DNA from: Acetilactobacillus jinshanensis_A | GTDB lineage: Bacteria; Bacillota; Bacilli; Lactobacillales; Lactobacillaceae | Assembly: GCA_043289735.1 (NCBI GenBank) | Contig: CP171343.1 | Span: 1,054,001-1,118,000 of the forward strand | Direction of reading: 5' to 3' | DNA length: 64,000 bases | Program-made: the position numbers and the translations under genes | The notes under the pieces: model-generated | Told to the model about the DNA's origin: nothing | Database searches by the model: none | Seen by the model: only the letters and a program-made list of their open reading frames with translations | Shown: positions 26,099 through 34,970 of the stretch, one piece after another | How positions within the stretch are numbered: position 1 is the stretch's first letter | Layout: each line of letters begins with the position of its first letter

Positions 26099-27484
26099 AT
26101 GCCTGAAATTGAAATTGGCACCCAGTTCAAAACGACTACCCGCAGCGGTTTCGACCGGATGGGCGTCAACGGTGAAAGCGTCGGTTACTTCAACCGTAAA
26201 TTAGCTTTTATCGCCGGAGCTCTGCCGAACGAAACGGTGATCGCTAAAGTCACCCGAATCTACCGTAATTATTTACGGGCCCGAGCCGTTAAAATCGTTA
26301 AAGCCAGTCCACTCAGGGTCAAGCCCGTCGACGCCTACGCTAATCAAGTGGGCGGCTTCGAACTGGAAAACATGAAGTATTCTGCTCAGCTTCAGTTCAA
26401 AAAGGCTTTAATGCGGCAATCGCTAAAGCAGTACCGTCCCCGCGGCTTCAAACAATATAACGTTCATAAAACGATGGGTATGAACAAACCGTATGGTTAC
26501 CGGAATAAGCTTCAGTTCCCGGTTCGAAAAGTTAACGGTAAGGTTATCGCGGGACTATATCAATCCCGCAGCCATCATTTAGTTGATCTAAAGACCTGTT
26601 CAGTTCAATATCCCGTCACCATGAAGGTTGTTCGCGGCTTGGTCAAAATCTTACAGAAAATGAACTACCCGATTTACGATCCCGATAATAATTCGGGAAT
26701 CATTAAAACGTTGGTCGTCCGGGCAGCTTTGCACACCCACGACGTTCAGGTCACCTTTATCACCAATACGCCCAAATTAATCGATAAATCACCCTTACTT
26801 AACGCCATCCAGGTCTATTTACCGGAAGTCACCAGCATTATGCAGAACGTTAACCCCGGCAACACTTCCATGATCTGGGGCGACCGAACGATTCCGTTAG
26901 CTGGCCACCCTTCCATTACCGAAAAAATGGGCGGCCTAGCCTTTAAGCTTTCGGCACGAGCCTTTTTACAGCTGAATAGCTACATGATGCCGCAGCTCTA
27001 CGAAGTCGTAAAACACGCCTTAAATCTAAAGCACGGTGATCATTTAGTCGACGCCTACTCCGGAGTCGGAACCATGGGCTTACCTTTAGCTCGTCAGGTC
27101 AAAGAACTGCGGGGTATGGACACCATTCCCGAAGCGGTCGAAGACGCCAACGCTAACGCTAAGATGAACCATATTCAGAACGCTCGCTACTACGTCGGTC
27201 CCGCTGAAGATCTGCTTCCCAAGTGGATCCAGGCCGGCTGGAAACCGGACGCTTTAATCGTGGATCCGCCCCGAGTCGGTTTAGCCCGGCCGCTAATTAA
27301 AGCTATTCTAGCCGCCCATCCCCAGAAATTCGTGTACGTCTCTTGTAATCCCGCGACTCTAGCTCGTGACCTAGTCACGTTAACTCAAAAATACCGGGTC
27401 AACTGGCTGCAGCCGATCGACATGATGCCACAGACCGCCCGCTGTGAAGTGGTTGCTAGCTTTAGTCTTCGGAATAATTTGTGA
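26099..27484 (+). CDS. 23S rRNA (uracil-C5)-methyltransferase, RlmD/RlmCD-type
   Basis: TrmA-like SAM-dependent m5U methyltransferase. 461 residues. N-terminal TRAM-like domain (residues 1-60), then LVDAYSGVGTMGLPLA (SAM motif I) near 325, RGMDTIPEAVEDANANA, LIVDPPRVGLA near 385 and FVYVSCNPATLARDL with the catalytic Cys near 415, and a C-terminal Glu (RCEVVASF). The Fe-S cluster cysteines of RlmD (CGGCQLQH in others) are replaced by QVGGFELEN, as in some lactobacillar homologues, so it should be cluster-free. Which uridine it modifies (747, 1939 or both) cannot be told from sequence. Confidence 0.92.
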   Translation: MPEIEIGTQFKTTTRSGFDRMGVNGESVGYFNRKLAFIAGALPNETVIAKVTRIYRNYLRARAVKIVKASPLRVKPVDAYANQVGGFELENMKYSAQLQFKKALMRQSLKQYRPRGFKQYNVHKTMGMNKPYGYRNKLQFPVRKVNGKVIAGLYQSRSHHLVDLKTCSVQYPVTMKVVRGLVKILQKMNYPIYDPDNNSGIIKTLVVRAALHTHDVQVTFITNTPKLIDKSPLLNAIQVYLPEVTSIMQNVNPGNTSMIWGDRTIPLAGHPSITEKMGGLAFKLSARAFLQLNSYMMPQLYEVVKHALNLKHGDHLVDAYSGVGTMGLPLARQVKELRGMDTIPEAVEDANANAKMNHIQNARYYVGPAEDLLPKWIQAGWKPDALIVDPPRVGLARPLIKAILAAHPQKFVYVSCNPATLARDLVTLTQKYRVNWLQPIDMMPQTARCEVVASFSLRNNL

Positions 27485-27531
27485 ATTGACCAATCTTATT
27501 TTAAAATTAACTTAACTATGATAAGAAAGCG

Positions 27532-27927
27532 GTGTTAATTACGAAAATTAAATTTACTAACGGAATGATTCCGTTACCTCAAAACTACGCAACCGTTAAG
27601 AATCCAAAGACCGGTCAGGTTAAGATTGGTAAAGTCGGTTTTTCGTTCACCACCTTAATCTTTGATCTATTACCGTCGATCTTTAGAAACGACTGGTATA
27701 ACTTTATTTGCATGGTGGCAACCGATGCCATTTTATCAATGGCCGTCGCCGTTGCTATTCATCAATCCGTAATGGAAGTTGCTCAGCAAGTCCTGTCGTT
27801 TACCAGCATCTTCTGGGCCTTTTTTTATAACATGATGTACTTCAGGCACCTTAGTAATAAAGGCTTCGTACCAACCGACGAGCATTCCAAGCAGTTACTA
27901 ATTAAGAATAAATACATTAAACCTTAA
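27532..27927 (+). CDS. Small membrane protein, unknown function
   Basis: 131 residues with two or three hydrophobic segments (FSFTTLIFDLLPSIF, FICMVATDAILSMAVAVAI and VLSFTSIFWAFFYNMMYF) between a polar N-terminus and a basic C-terminal tail, resembling small DUF2628-like membrane proteins that expand when a cell handles small solutes; this resemblance is weak. GTG start at 27532 with only an AAGAAAG ribosome binding site. Terminator follows directly. It follows rlmD by 47 bases. I do not recognise a specific family. Confidence 0.65.
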   Translation: MLITKIKFTNGMIPLPQNYATVKNPKTGQVKIGKVGFSFTTLIFDLLPSIFRNDWYNFICMVATDAILSMAVAVAIHQSVMEVAQQVLSFTSIFWAFFYNMMYFRHLSNKGFVPTDEHSKQLLIKNKYIKP

Positions 27928-27949
27928 AAATTACTAAATCTACCAAAAA

Positions 27950-27985
27950 GAGCTCTGAATTATTATATTCAGAGCGCTTTTATTT
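27950..27985. terminator. Rho-independent terminator
   Basis: GAGCTCTGAATTATTATATTCAGAGCGC stem with an A tract before and a T tract after. Ends the plus-strand membrane-protein gene and may also serve the opposing gene. Confidence 0.8.
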
Positions 27986-28048
27986 TCTTTTGGTAAAATT
28001 AAAAGGCTTAATCTCAATAATTAAGCCCCGTAATTAGTTATCGAAATA

Positions 28049-28309
28049 TTAGTGCTGACGAGCAATTACCACTCGAGCATCGATCTTCTTATTATCATCA
28101 GGATGTAAATCTTCTTTGTAAGAGAAGTCGGCGTCCTTGAAGTAATGTTTCATTTCTTTGTTAACGGTGTCTAAATCACGACGATCGTTACTTTGACGGG
28201 TAATTAACAGAGTATATTGCTTGTTATCTTCATCGACATCTTCGAAACTGTAGGTAACGTCGACGGTGTTCAAGATTTCCTGAATTAATTGACGTTCAGT
28301 CATCTTCAT
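28049..28309 (-). CDS. Hypothetical small acidic protein
   Basis: 86 residues starting MKMTERQLIQEILNTVDVTYSF, preceded by a clear GAGGAGG ribosome binding site. The sequence alternates beta-like stretches (QYTLLITRQ, KIDARVVIAR) with acidic and basic runs, suggesting one small alpha/beta domain; no membrane segment or signal peptide. Family not recognised. It is divergent from the next gene with about 110 bases between the starts. The clean start and codon use make it a likely real gene. Confidence 0.65.
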   Translation of the reverse strand: MKMTERQLIQEILNTVDVTYSFEDVDEDNKQYTLLITRQSNDRRDLDTVNKEMKHYFKDADFSYKEDLHPDDNKKIDARVVIARQH

Positions 28310-28419
28310 AGCTTATCCCTCCTCGTTACGATATAAGTATAACATGACTTATTCTACTACATTTTTACCACAATATGAATTATGATAGGAATAGAAATAA
28401 GGATAAGGAGGCAATTGCG

Positions 28420-28614
28420 ATGACCATTCAAGACATGGGTAAAAACCTATTAGCAACCCAGAAAAATAATCAGACCGTCCGAATCCAAAGTAAGAACGCT
28501 TTATACGTAGGCCAAGTTAGTGGCTTAAGTAACGGTATCTTATCATTAAAGACCAAGAACGGCGCTCAAAAATTCAACATGCAGGACGTCGATAACTATA
28601 AAATCATGAAGTAA
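28420..28614 (+). CDS. Small conserved-looking protein, possible SH3/Sm-like barrel
   Basis: 64 residues beginning MTIQDMGKNLLATQKNNQTV; ATG at 28420 follows a perfect AAGGAGG eight bases upstream. The extended frame upstream lacks a ribosome binding site. The pattern RIQSKNALYVGQVSGL then GILSLKTKNGAQKFNMQDVD looks like consecutive beta strands, as in small Sm-like or SH3-like barrels, but this is only an impression. A strong bidirectional terminator follows. Confidence 0.65.
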   Translation: MTIQDMGKNLLATQKNNQTVRIQSKNALYVGQVSGLSNGILSLKTKNGAQKFNMQDVDNYKIMK

Positions 28615-28632
28615 TTCTAATTTACGCATACT

Positions 28633-28688
28633 AAAAAGAGTGTTAATCTTACGTTTCAATAACTACGCAAGATTAGCACTTTTTTTAA
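28633..28688. terminator. Rho-independent terminator
   Basis: AAAGAGTGTTAATCTTACG pairs with GCAAGATTAGCACTTTTTTT across a 15-base loop. Serves the small plus-strand gene and probably the decayed minus-strand gene. Confidence 0.85.
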
Positions 28689-28689
28689 A

Positions 28690-29470
28690 ATTCTTATTAC
28701 TTCGTAAAATTCGGTTGGGTGCACCAAAAGATACGCCCGGCGTCGCCAGAAGCCCATCCCTTCAAATTCAGAATGACGATTCATAACGGCGACCTTAATG
28801 TCACGATTTCTTAAATTACGAATCCGGTTAACCGGAAAACTCATGATTACACCGTTACCGATTACGTATAATCGGTTGGTGACTGGATTATAGGTCAGAT
28901 TCTGAATACAGGCAGATGGGCTGTGTAAAATAGCTTTAACTAATCTAATCCTCGTCCGCGACCTTGGAAAATCTGTAGACTACCTAACGGAATCCGCTTA
29001 TTTTTAAAATAATTCCTGGATACGTTCCAATAGTTTCCCGATTTATCGTAAGCTAAGTTTTCACCCATCATTAAACGGGTTTTAATCTTTTGCCAGTGAC
29101 CAATCGGCTTTAACTTTCGCTGATCAATCCGAGATAACAGAAGTTCCTTAGGTATAATACCGTGAGGATAACTTTGGTTATGGTAATGATTCATACAAGC
29201 CCACAATTGACGAGTACGATAATTATAAGTTAAGCCTTGACCGTGTCCACCGTGAAAACGATGACCGACTTTAATTACTTACCGTTTCTAACGTTGTATT
29301 TAATTAACCGGTTAATCGAACTGTCACCGTGGCCCACGTTAAACAGAACGAATAAATCACCGTTCGGCAGAATGGCCATGCTTTGCGGATCACCATGAGA
29401 ATAGCCGTAGTTATTACGACGCCCCGTATGCTTTACATAACGTAGATATATGGGGTGACTAAACGTTACG
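28690..29470 (-). pseudogene. Remnant of a secreted beta-propeller-like lactobacillar surface protein
   Basis: Several minus-strand frames read in order as one protein. YGYSHGDPQSMAILPNGDLFVLF and DSSINRLIKYNVRNGK come first, followed by HRFHGGHGQGLTYNYRTRQLWAC. Next come RLMMGENLAYDKSGNYW and NLTYNPVTNRLYVIGNGVI, and then SEFEGMGFWRRRAYLLV. The repeated pattern of ...LTYN...NRLYVI... and EFEG...YLLV is typical of secreted proteins with repeated beta blades in lactobacilli. The N-terminus with signal peptide is missing and the frame changes at least three times. It sits next to the aldo/keto reductase at the edge of the decayed surface region. Exact limits are approximate. Confidence 0.65.
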
Positions 29471-29516
29471 TGATCGTTACCCCTAACTTCATGATATTAA
29501 TATAATTACTAATTAT

Positions 29517-30359
29517 TTAAATTATATCCAAAGGTTGCTTACGAGTCGGCTTAGGAAAGGCTTTATCCAATAACTTCAGGTCATCGGATGATAATTTGAT
29601 TTTGGCCGCGTTAATATTCTCCTGCATATGCTCTTGGTTATCGGTCTGGGGAATTGCTAACGTACGTCCATCACGAATCGCCCAGGCCAGCATAATCTGA
29701 AAAGCGTTGGCGTGGTGTTCAGCGGCTACCTTTTCTAGGATCCGGTTCTTAACGATTCCGTTACCTCGGGTATCGGCTTGATCAACCGGCGCGTAGGCAA
29801 TCAACGGAATCCCGTGCTTTCGCTGCCAGGGCAGGACTTCATAATCCAGGCCCCGGGAACCGATGTTATAAAGGTCTTCATTAGCCATGACGTTTTTACC
29901 GTCGGGAACGCTAAGCAAATGCTGCATATCACTTAAATCAAAGTTAGAAACGCCCCAGTGACGAATTTTGCCGGATTTCTTCATGGTTTCCATGTTATTC
30001 ACGACTTCAGCTAACGGCGTGCCACCTGGCCAGTGATACAAATATAGATCTAGATAACCAGTTCCTAGCCGAGATAAACTCCGGTCTAAAGCTGCAGCCA
30101 TAGCATGCTTAGTCGCATGGTACGGAAGAAATTTAGAAATTAAAAAAATTTTGTGACGCGGAAAACCTTTCATAGCATCGCCGACAATCTTTTCTGAATC
30201 GCCGCTGCCGTATTGTTCAGCGGTATCAATAACCGTAGCGCCGTGATGTAATCCATATTGCAAGGTTGCCTTCTGTTGATCATAAGCATCGGGATCGCTT
30301 CCCATATGCCAAGTTCCCATGCCGATTGCAGGAATTTGAACACCGTGAAAATTAATCAT
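29517..30359 (-). CDS. Aldo/keto reductase
   Basis: NADPH-dependent TIM-barrel reductase of small aldehydes or ketones. 280 residues. Catalytic tetrad residues are visible: IDTAEQYGSG (Asp and Tyr, residues 42-51), LISKFLPY (Lys), and LYLYHWPGG (His near 110). RHWGVSNFD and IPQTDNQEHMQENI (cofactor-binding end) follow. Divergent from the tyrosine phosphatase gene with 16 bases between start codons, so they share a very short control region. One of three aldo/keto reductases in this window; the three are quite divergent in sequence. Confidence 0.93.
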   Translation of the reverse strand: MINFHGVQIPAIGMGTWHMGSDPDAYDQQKATLQYGLHHGATVIDTAEQYGSGDSEKIVGDAMKGFPRHKIFLISKFLPYHATKHAMAAALDRSLSRLGTGYLDLYLYHWPGGTPLAEVVNNMETMKKSGKIRHWGVSNFDLSDMQHLLSVPDGKNVMANEDLYNIGSRGLDYEVLPWQRKHGIPLIAYAPVDQADTRGNGIVKNRILEKVAAEHHANAFQIMLAWAIRDGRTLAIPQTDNQEHMQENINAAKIKLSSDDLKLLDKAFPKPTRKQPLDII

Positions 30360-30375
30360 TTAAAAATCTCCTTTA

Positions 30376-31164
30376 ATGGAAAATCATCGTTTATTAAACA
30401 TTAAACACGGTTATAACTATCGAGACGTTGGTGGCTACCCCACTTATGACGGCCGAGTAACCAAATGGCATCAAGTCGTTCGTTCCGGAAATTTAGCCCA
30501 ATTAAGCTTAACTGAACAACAATACTTAAAAGAATACGGCGTCGTTTGTGACGTTGATCTTCGTTCTAAGGGCGAAGCCATTCACGAACCGGATCGAGTT
30601 CCGAACGGCGTTAAATATTTCTTTAACCCCATTCACGGCAGTAAGCGGCCACCCAAAATCATTAACCTGCGAGCTAAATTCTCTAATGATCCATCATTAA
30701 GTCATCATCATATGATGAACGTCTATCGGCATATGATTGATAGTCATCATTCCCGCAGATATTATCGACGTTTATTTAAAATCTTTTTAAAATACGGTAA
30801 AAAAGGCGCCGTTTTACTGCATTGCTCACAAGGTAAAGACCGCACCGGTATGGGCGTTGTAATGCTATTGCTAACGCTAGGCGTCGATCTCAAGACCGTT
30901 GAGCAGGATTATTTAATTTCTAAAAAGGAAATGGTCCCTTACGTTAAGTTAAAGCAGGATGCTTATCGTAAATATCACGTTAACGATAACTTTATGGCCA
31001 ACGTTAAATCCTTATACACCGTTTCTAGCGATTATTTTGACGCCGCCATGGACGAAATCCAAAAGAAGTACGGTACCTGGTACCGTTTTGAACATAAGTA
31101 TCTAAGTCTAAGTGATCGTAAAATCGTTAAATTACGAAAACTATACCTAACGGACCCTAAATAA
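30376..31164 (+). CDS. Tyrosine-protein phosphatase (DSP-like family)
   Basis: 262 residues of the Y_phosphatase3 (LipA/PtpB-like) group. N-terminal NYRDVGGYPTYDGRVTKWHQ and RSGNLAQLS are family signatures. The active-site loop reads LLHCSQGKDRTGMGV near residue 155, with Cys, Lys, Asp and Arg in place. The general-acid region VCDVDLRSKGEA lies near 55. No signal peptide is seen. Followed 13 bases later by an alpha/beta hydrolase with AAGGAG ribosome binding site, so they are cotranscribed. Substrate unknown; may act on phosphotyrosine or phosphoinositide-like molecules. Confidence 0.92.
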   Translation: MENHRLLNIKHGYNYRDVGGYPTYDGRVTKWHQVVRSGNLAQLSLTEQQYLKEYGVVCDVDLRSKGEAIHEPDRVPNGVKYFFNPIHGSKRPPKIINLRAKFSNDPSLSHHHMMNVYRHMIDSHHSRRYYRRLFKIFLKYGKKGAVLLHCSQGKDRTGMGVVMLLLTLGVDLKTVEQDYLISKKEMVPYVKLKQDAYRKYHVNDNFMANVKSLYTVSSDYFDAAMDEIQKKYGTWYRFEHKYLSLSDRKIVKLRKLYLTDPK

Positions 31165-31177
31165 GGAGCATCGTATC

Positions 31178-32104
31178 ATGAAAAAGTCATGGTTATGGGG
31201 CATTCCACTTGCGATGGGCTTAGGCAGTTTTCTCATCAGTGAAAAAATTTTTAAGACGGCTACCCATCGTCGGGCCAAATATCCGGCGCCGTCCAAACGG
31301 ATGCTGCGATACGCTCGGGAATATTATCGGTACATTGACTGGTACCAACAGATCCCTAAACAAAACTGGTACGTTTACGAAAAGAAAACCCACGAACGAA
31401 TGATCGCAACCTACATCCCTAATCCTAAACCAACCGAACAGACCGTCATTATCGCTCACGGCTTCGGCGGTAACCGGGAAACCATGGCCAATTACGCTAA
31501 AATGTTCTACGATTTTGGCTTTAACGTTCTAATGCCCGACGACCGCGGCCACGGTCAAAGTGCCGGTAAATACATCAGCTTCGGCTGGCTCGATCAAATC
31601 GATTATCAGCACTGGATCCAAGAAGTTATTAAACATAACGGTAAACAATCCAAGATCCTGCTGTTCGGCGTCAGCATGGGCGGCGCCATCGTCTCGATGC
31701 TCAGCGGCGACCAGCTGCCGAAACAGGTCAAAGCCATTATTGACGACTGCGGATATTCCAGCGTCCAAGACGAACTGGATTATCTGCTGCACCACTGGTA
31801 TCACCTGCCTAAGTACCCGTTCGACCCGATCATCAGCACCATTAACCGTCACCGGCTAGGCTACTACATGACCGACGCCTCCACTACTCATCAGCTAGCT
31901 AAGAATACCCGACCGATTTTCTTCATTCACGGTGCTCAGGATCATTACGTTCCCACCTACATGGGCTACCGTAATTATCATGCTACCCACGCGCCCAAAG
32001 AACTCTGGGTCGTTCCGTTCGCCGGCCATGCCGAAAGTTTTTGGATCAACCCGCAGAAATATTGCGACCACGTCAAGGCGTTTTTAAGAGATTATTTTTA
32101 TTAA
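31178..32104 (+). CDS. Membrane-anchored alpha/beta hydrolase
   Basis: 308 residues. An N-terminal hydrophobic segment (LWGIPLAMGLGSFLI) suggests a signal anchor, so the enzyme probably faces outside. The alpha/beta fold shows VIIAHGFGGNRETMANYAKM (oxyanion hole), PDDRGHGQSAG, the nucleophile elbow LFGVSMGGAIVS near 165, FFIHGAQDHYVPT (acid) and FAGHAESFW (His). A paralogue with the same plan lies at 52029-52970. Cotranscribed with the phosphatase. Substrate not known. Confidence 0.92.
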   Translation: MKKSWLWGIPLAMGLGSFLISEKIFKTATHRRAKYPAPSKRMLRYAREYYRYIDWYQQIPKQNWYVYEKKTHERMIATYIPNPKPTEQTVIIAHGFGGNRETMANYAKMFYDFGFNVLMPDDRGHGQSAGKYISFGWLDQIDYQHWIQEVIKHNGKQSKILLFGVSMGGAIVSMLSGDQLPKQVKAIIDDCGYSSVQDELDYLLHHWYHLPKYPFDPIISTINRHRLGYYMTDASTTHQLAKNTRPIFFIHGAQDHYVPTYMGYRNYHATHAPKELWVVPFAGHAESFWINPQKYCDHVKAFLRDYFY

Positions 32105-32299
32105 CAAACGGTTTTTAATTTTACGAACGGTTAAAGGATTTGTAACGGAAGCTTAACCGGGCTCCTAACTAAACGTGATAGAGTTAATGGTGGAAAACAA
32201 ATATAGAAATTAGAAACATAATAAAAATTAATTATTATATTATAATATGTTTATTATATGAAAAAATAATACTCAAAATACTCAAGCGAATCATAATCA

Positions 32300-33087
32300 G
32301 GTAAAGCTGCGGTTGCTATGGACGGCAAAACGGGTCAAATCGTTTACGCTTATCATCCTAACCAAAAACGCTTAGTGGCATCAACAGCTAAATTAATGAC
32401 GCTATACTTAGTTGACAAGAAACTATCTCATCACCCAAAAGCTTGGCACCAAAAAATTCGAATTTCTCGTCCGTTAGTCGCATGGGCAACAATCCTGAAT
32501 TTGACGCGTTTCACTTCAAAGCCCATAAAAAATACCGAATCGGTGACTTTACAAAGCCACGTTTATCGCTTCGGATGATAACGCCGCCGTTCGCCTTGGT
32601 GAATGGACCGGTGGTACTAACCGTAATTTCATCAAGATGATGAACAAACAGGCTCACCAATGGCACCTCAGAGCTAGGTTCACTTCTGCATCCGGATTAG
32701 AAAACGATGACCTGGCTCCTTATGGTTACTGGGTCAAAGGCGGTTATCATTCTGGTAACTTAATCTCTGCCAAAAGCTTGGCCACCATTGCTTTCTATTT
32801 AATTAAAGATTATCCATCCATTATGAAATACACTAAGATTAATAATTTTACCGAATATACGCCGATGGTTTAAAGACTGGTTATACACCTCGCGCGGGTT
32901 TATGCTTAGTCGGCACCGGCAAAAAGCCTGGTAAAGATCGTTTAATTACCGTGGTTCTTGATGACGATGGTGAATTTGGCGAAACCGACGATTTAATGAG
33001 TTACGTTTACAAACATTCTAATTTATATAAAAAGTCGTCTTTTTATTTTAGCAAAATCTGTGTAATACTTAATTTAGATTATAATTA
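32300..33087 (+). pseudogene. Serine-type D-Ala-D-Ala carboxypeptidase (PBP5-like), degraded
   Basis: All three penicillin-binding motifs can be recognised in different frames. SxxK occurs in RLVASTAKLMTLYLVD, after AVAMDGKTGQIVYAYH. SxN lies in ASDNAAVRLGEWTGG. KTG lies in DGLKTGYTPRAGLCLVGTG. At least three frameshifts separate them (near 32470, 32580 and 32860), and the signal peptide is gone: the 200 bases upstream (32105-32300) are AT-rich and I see no gene in them. The C-terminal part ends at about 33087 next to the UPF0735 gene. Non-functional remnant of a wall-trimming enzyme. Confidence 0.85.
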
Positions 33088-33103
33088 AGCGAGGTCATCG
33101 TTC

Positions 33104-33538
33104 TTGAAAAAATACTTCATCGTGGACAGTGCAATCCTACCGGAAACCTTTGGCAAAGTCGTAAAAGCCCGTAATTTAGTTAACAGCGGCAAAGTTAAAC
33201 AAATTAGTCAAGCGGCTAAAATCGTGGGAATAAGTCGTGGGACCTATTATAAATACAAGGACTACGTATTTACATCCAACCGTCGCTGGCGTCATCGAAA
33301 AGCCGTTATTTCTTTAATGCTGCAGAACCAGCGAGGAATTTTGTCAAAAGTTCTTTCCCATATCTCACAGACCAACGCCAGTATTCTAACCATTAACCAA
33401 AATATTCCCATTCATAACGTTGCTAGCGTGGTCATTTCCTTGGACCTCAGTTCCATGAACGGTACCATGCATCATATCTTAACGTTAATTCGAACGATTC
33501 CCGGCACTCGAGACGTTCATTTAGTTTCAATTGAATAA
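33104..33538 (+). CDS. ACT domain-containing protein, UPF0735 (PheB-like)
   Basis: 144 residues with the architecture of UPF0735/PheB. The N-terminus has a short helix-turn-helix-like region (QISQAAKIVGISRGTYYKYKD, residues 38-58), then an ACT domain from about 70 (KAVISLMLQNQRGILSKVLSHI and ASILTINQNIP). ACT domains bind amino acids or similar ligands, so a regulatory role is likely; the true function is not known. TTG start at 33104 after a GCGAGG ribosome binding site. Length and motifs are intact among decayed neighbours. Confidence 0.9.
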   Translation: MKKYFIVDSAILPETFGKVVKARNLVNSGKVKQISQAAKIVGISRGTYYKYKDYVFTSNRRWRHRKAVISLMLQNQRGILSKVLSHISQTNASILTINQNIPIHNVASVVISLDLSSMNGTMHHILTLIRTIPGTRDVHLVSIE

Positions 33539-33573
33539 TCAAGCTGCCTTTATTTATTTTTAATTATTTAATC

Positions 33574-34104
33574 TTAATACCAATTATGAGCTTCCCAAAA
33601 TCGTTTAGCGTGAATCCAATCGCCATAACGATTGTGAACATAATTATCGGCCGTTTTTTCCTGATTGGCTTTAGAATAATCACCATGTAATAAACTTGGA
33701 TCTAATTGAAATTTACCATAATAATGACCGTTATTAGCGTCATATTCACCACGGGATTCATGAAAAGCAATCCAGTCTTTAGCGGCTTGTTCATTTTTAG
33801 GCAGCTTCTTACTAGTGTCCTGCGTATCTTGATTGTCTAACGAACCCTGTGAACTAGAGTCCAAATCGTTATCTGGTAAGGTAATCGTTTGACCGTTTCT
33901 TAAAGTAGCTCCGCCGGTTAAATGATTCTTGGCCATCAAACTACTTTCTGAAACGTGATATTTATGAGCGATGGAGCTAATGGTATCTCCCGTATGAACG
34001 ATAATTTGACTAGTGGCGTTAGCCCTAGACATTGACATAGCAACCATTGCTGATAAAGCAACGGTTACGATAAACGATAAAATAGAAATAAAGACGAATC
34101 TCAA
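33574..34104 (-). CDS. LysM domain and Apf-like transglycosylase-type secreted protein
   Basis: 176 residues. Signal peptide: MRFVFISILSFIVTVALSAMVAM ending near the ANA. LysM domain with VHTGDTISSIAHKYHVSE near 36-53 and LRNGQTITLP. Ser/Asp/Gln-rich linker. C-terminal domain like aggregation-promoting factors: DWIAFHESRGEYDANNG (candidate catalytic Glu), YYGKFQLDPSLLHGDYS, and the end VHNRYGDWIHAKRFWEAHNWY. Such proteins are secreted, bind the wall and affect cell shape or aggregation. It is one of few intact wall genes in this region. Confidence 0.9.
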   Translation of the reverse strand: MRFVFISILSFIVTVALSAMVAMSMSRANATSQIIVHTGDTISSIAHKYHVSESSLMAKNHLTGGATLRNGQTITLPDNDLDSSSQGSLDNQDTQDTSKKLPKNEQAAKDWIAFHESRGEYDANNGHYYGKFQLDPSLLHGDYSKANQEKTADNYVHNRYGDWIHAKRFWEAHNWY

Positions 34105-34172
34105 ACTTTTACTATGGGTATTGATATATGGTTCCTCCTATTAAATTCATGATGTGTTTGCACAATATTAAA

Positions 34173-34194
34173 TACGGAAATTAATCAATTTCCG
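34173..34194. repeat. Short inverted repeat upstream of the LysM/Apf gene
   Basis: ACGGAAATT AATC AATTTCCGT, nine paired bases with a 4-base loop, 69 bases upstream of the LysM/Apf gene start. It may be a leader hairpin (apf genes often have long stable leaders) or a terminator for the decayed NlpC/P60 gene; no long T tract follows. Confidence 0.5.
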
Positions 34195-34307
34195 TTTGAT
34201 TACGCCTAACATTTTTTATTCTAGCGGATAACCTTTACACGAATTTCTCACGTAAATTAAAAAAATCGTTAAATTTGTAACATTTGTAATATTTATGTAA
34301 CATTAAT

Positions 34308-34914
34308 TTATATAATTCGACGAGCAATTCCGTTTGGATAAACAGTACGGTATCGATTATGACAATTCCAGACTTTATCATAAAGGCTGGATACATCGAC
34401 CCCGCCGTTATCACCACTTGGTGAATCATGCAGGAATAATCCGTGGCCTAAATACATGCCAACGTGAGCTAAATAGCCTTGACCTTTGGCCGCAAAAAAG
34501 AAAATATCACCACGACGCATATGATGGAAATTAACGTGACGACCGTAAGATATGATGCATAAAACTGAGCAGTCATAATGACGACGGTTATGACCACGCA
34601 AAGCTTTTAAATTAAACATCAAATCTTGGCCTGGAATCCAGTAACCTTGATTATTATATTTAAAGTGATAATAACCTTCAATTAAATTAGTATCGGCATG
34701 GGCATCAACGTTTACCCACTTATGGAGTAGATGGAACTGACGAGTAGTGTATGGGCGGGCCGATTGTATAAATTACCGTTGTGAACGACCCGCATTTGAT
34801 AATTGATACGTCCGTAAGTAATCAAGTATTGATTAAAGGCGTTTTGATTAAGCCATCCATAACGAGTTTTAACAAACGTCCCATTTTGATAATCTGATCA
34901 TTAATATTATGACG
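34308..34914 (-). pseudogene. NlpC/P60 family endopeptidase, degraded
   Basis: Minus-strand frames give a wall-targeting N-terminal part with SH3-like repeats (KTRYGWLNQNAFNQYLITYG, HFKYNNQGYWIPGQDL), then HYDCSVLC with the family Cys, MRRGDIFFFAAKG, LAHVGMYLGHGLFLHDSPSG (His) and a normal C-terminal end. The segment between Cys and MRRGD is too short, indicating an internal deletion, and there is at least one frameshift near 34740. No signal peptide remains. Likely a remnant of a D,L-endopeptidase. Confidence 0.8.
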
Positions 34915-34970
34915 TATCGTTAATCCAAATAAAGCAACTGATAAGAAGTAACAATTTTATTATAACACGT

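Noticed and set aside
31529..31852. Minus-strand ORF of 107 codons
   Set aside because: Lies wholly inside the alpha/beta hydrolase gene in the antisense frame and has the odd composition of a shadow frame.
32105..32300. Possible small gene or RNA in the AT-rich gap
   Set aside because: No start with ribosome binding site, hairpin or conserved motif seen; probably the lost promoter and signal-peptide region of the carboxypeptidase.
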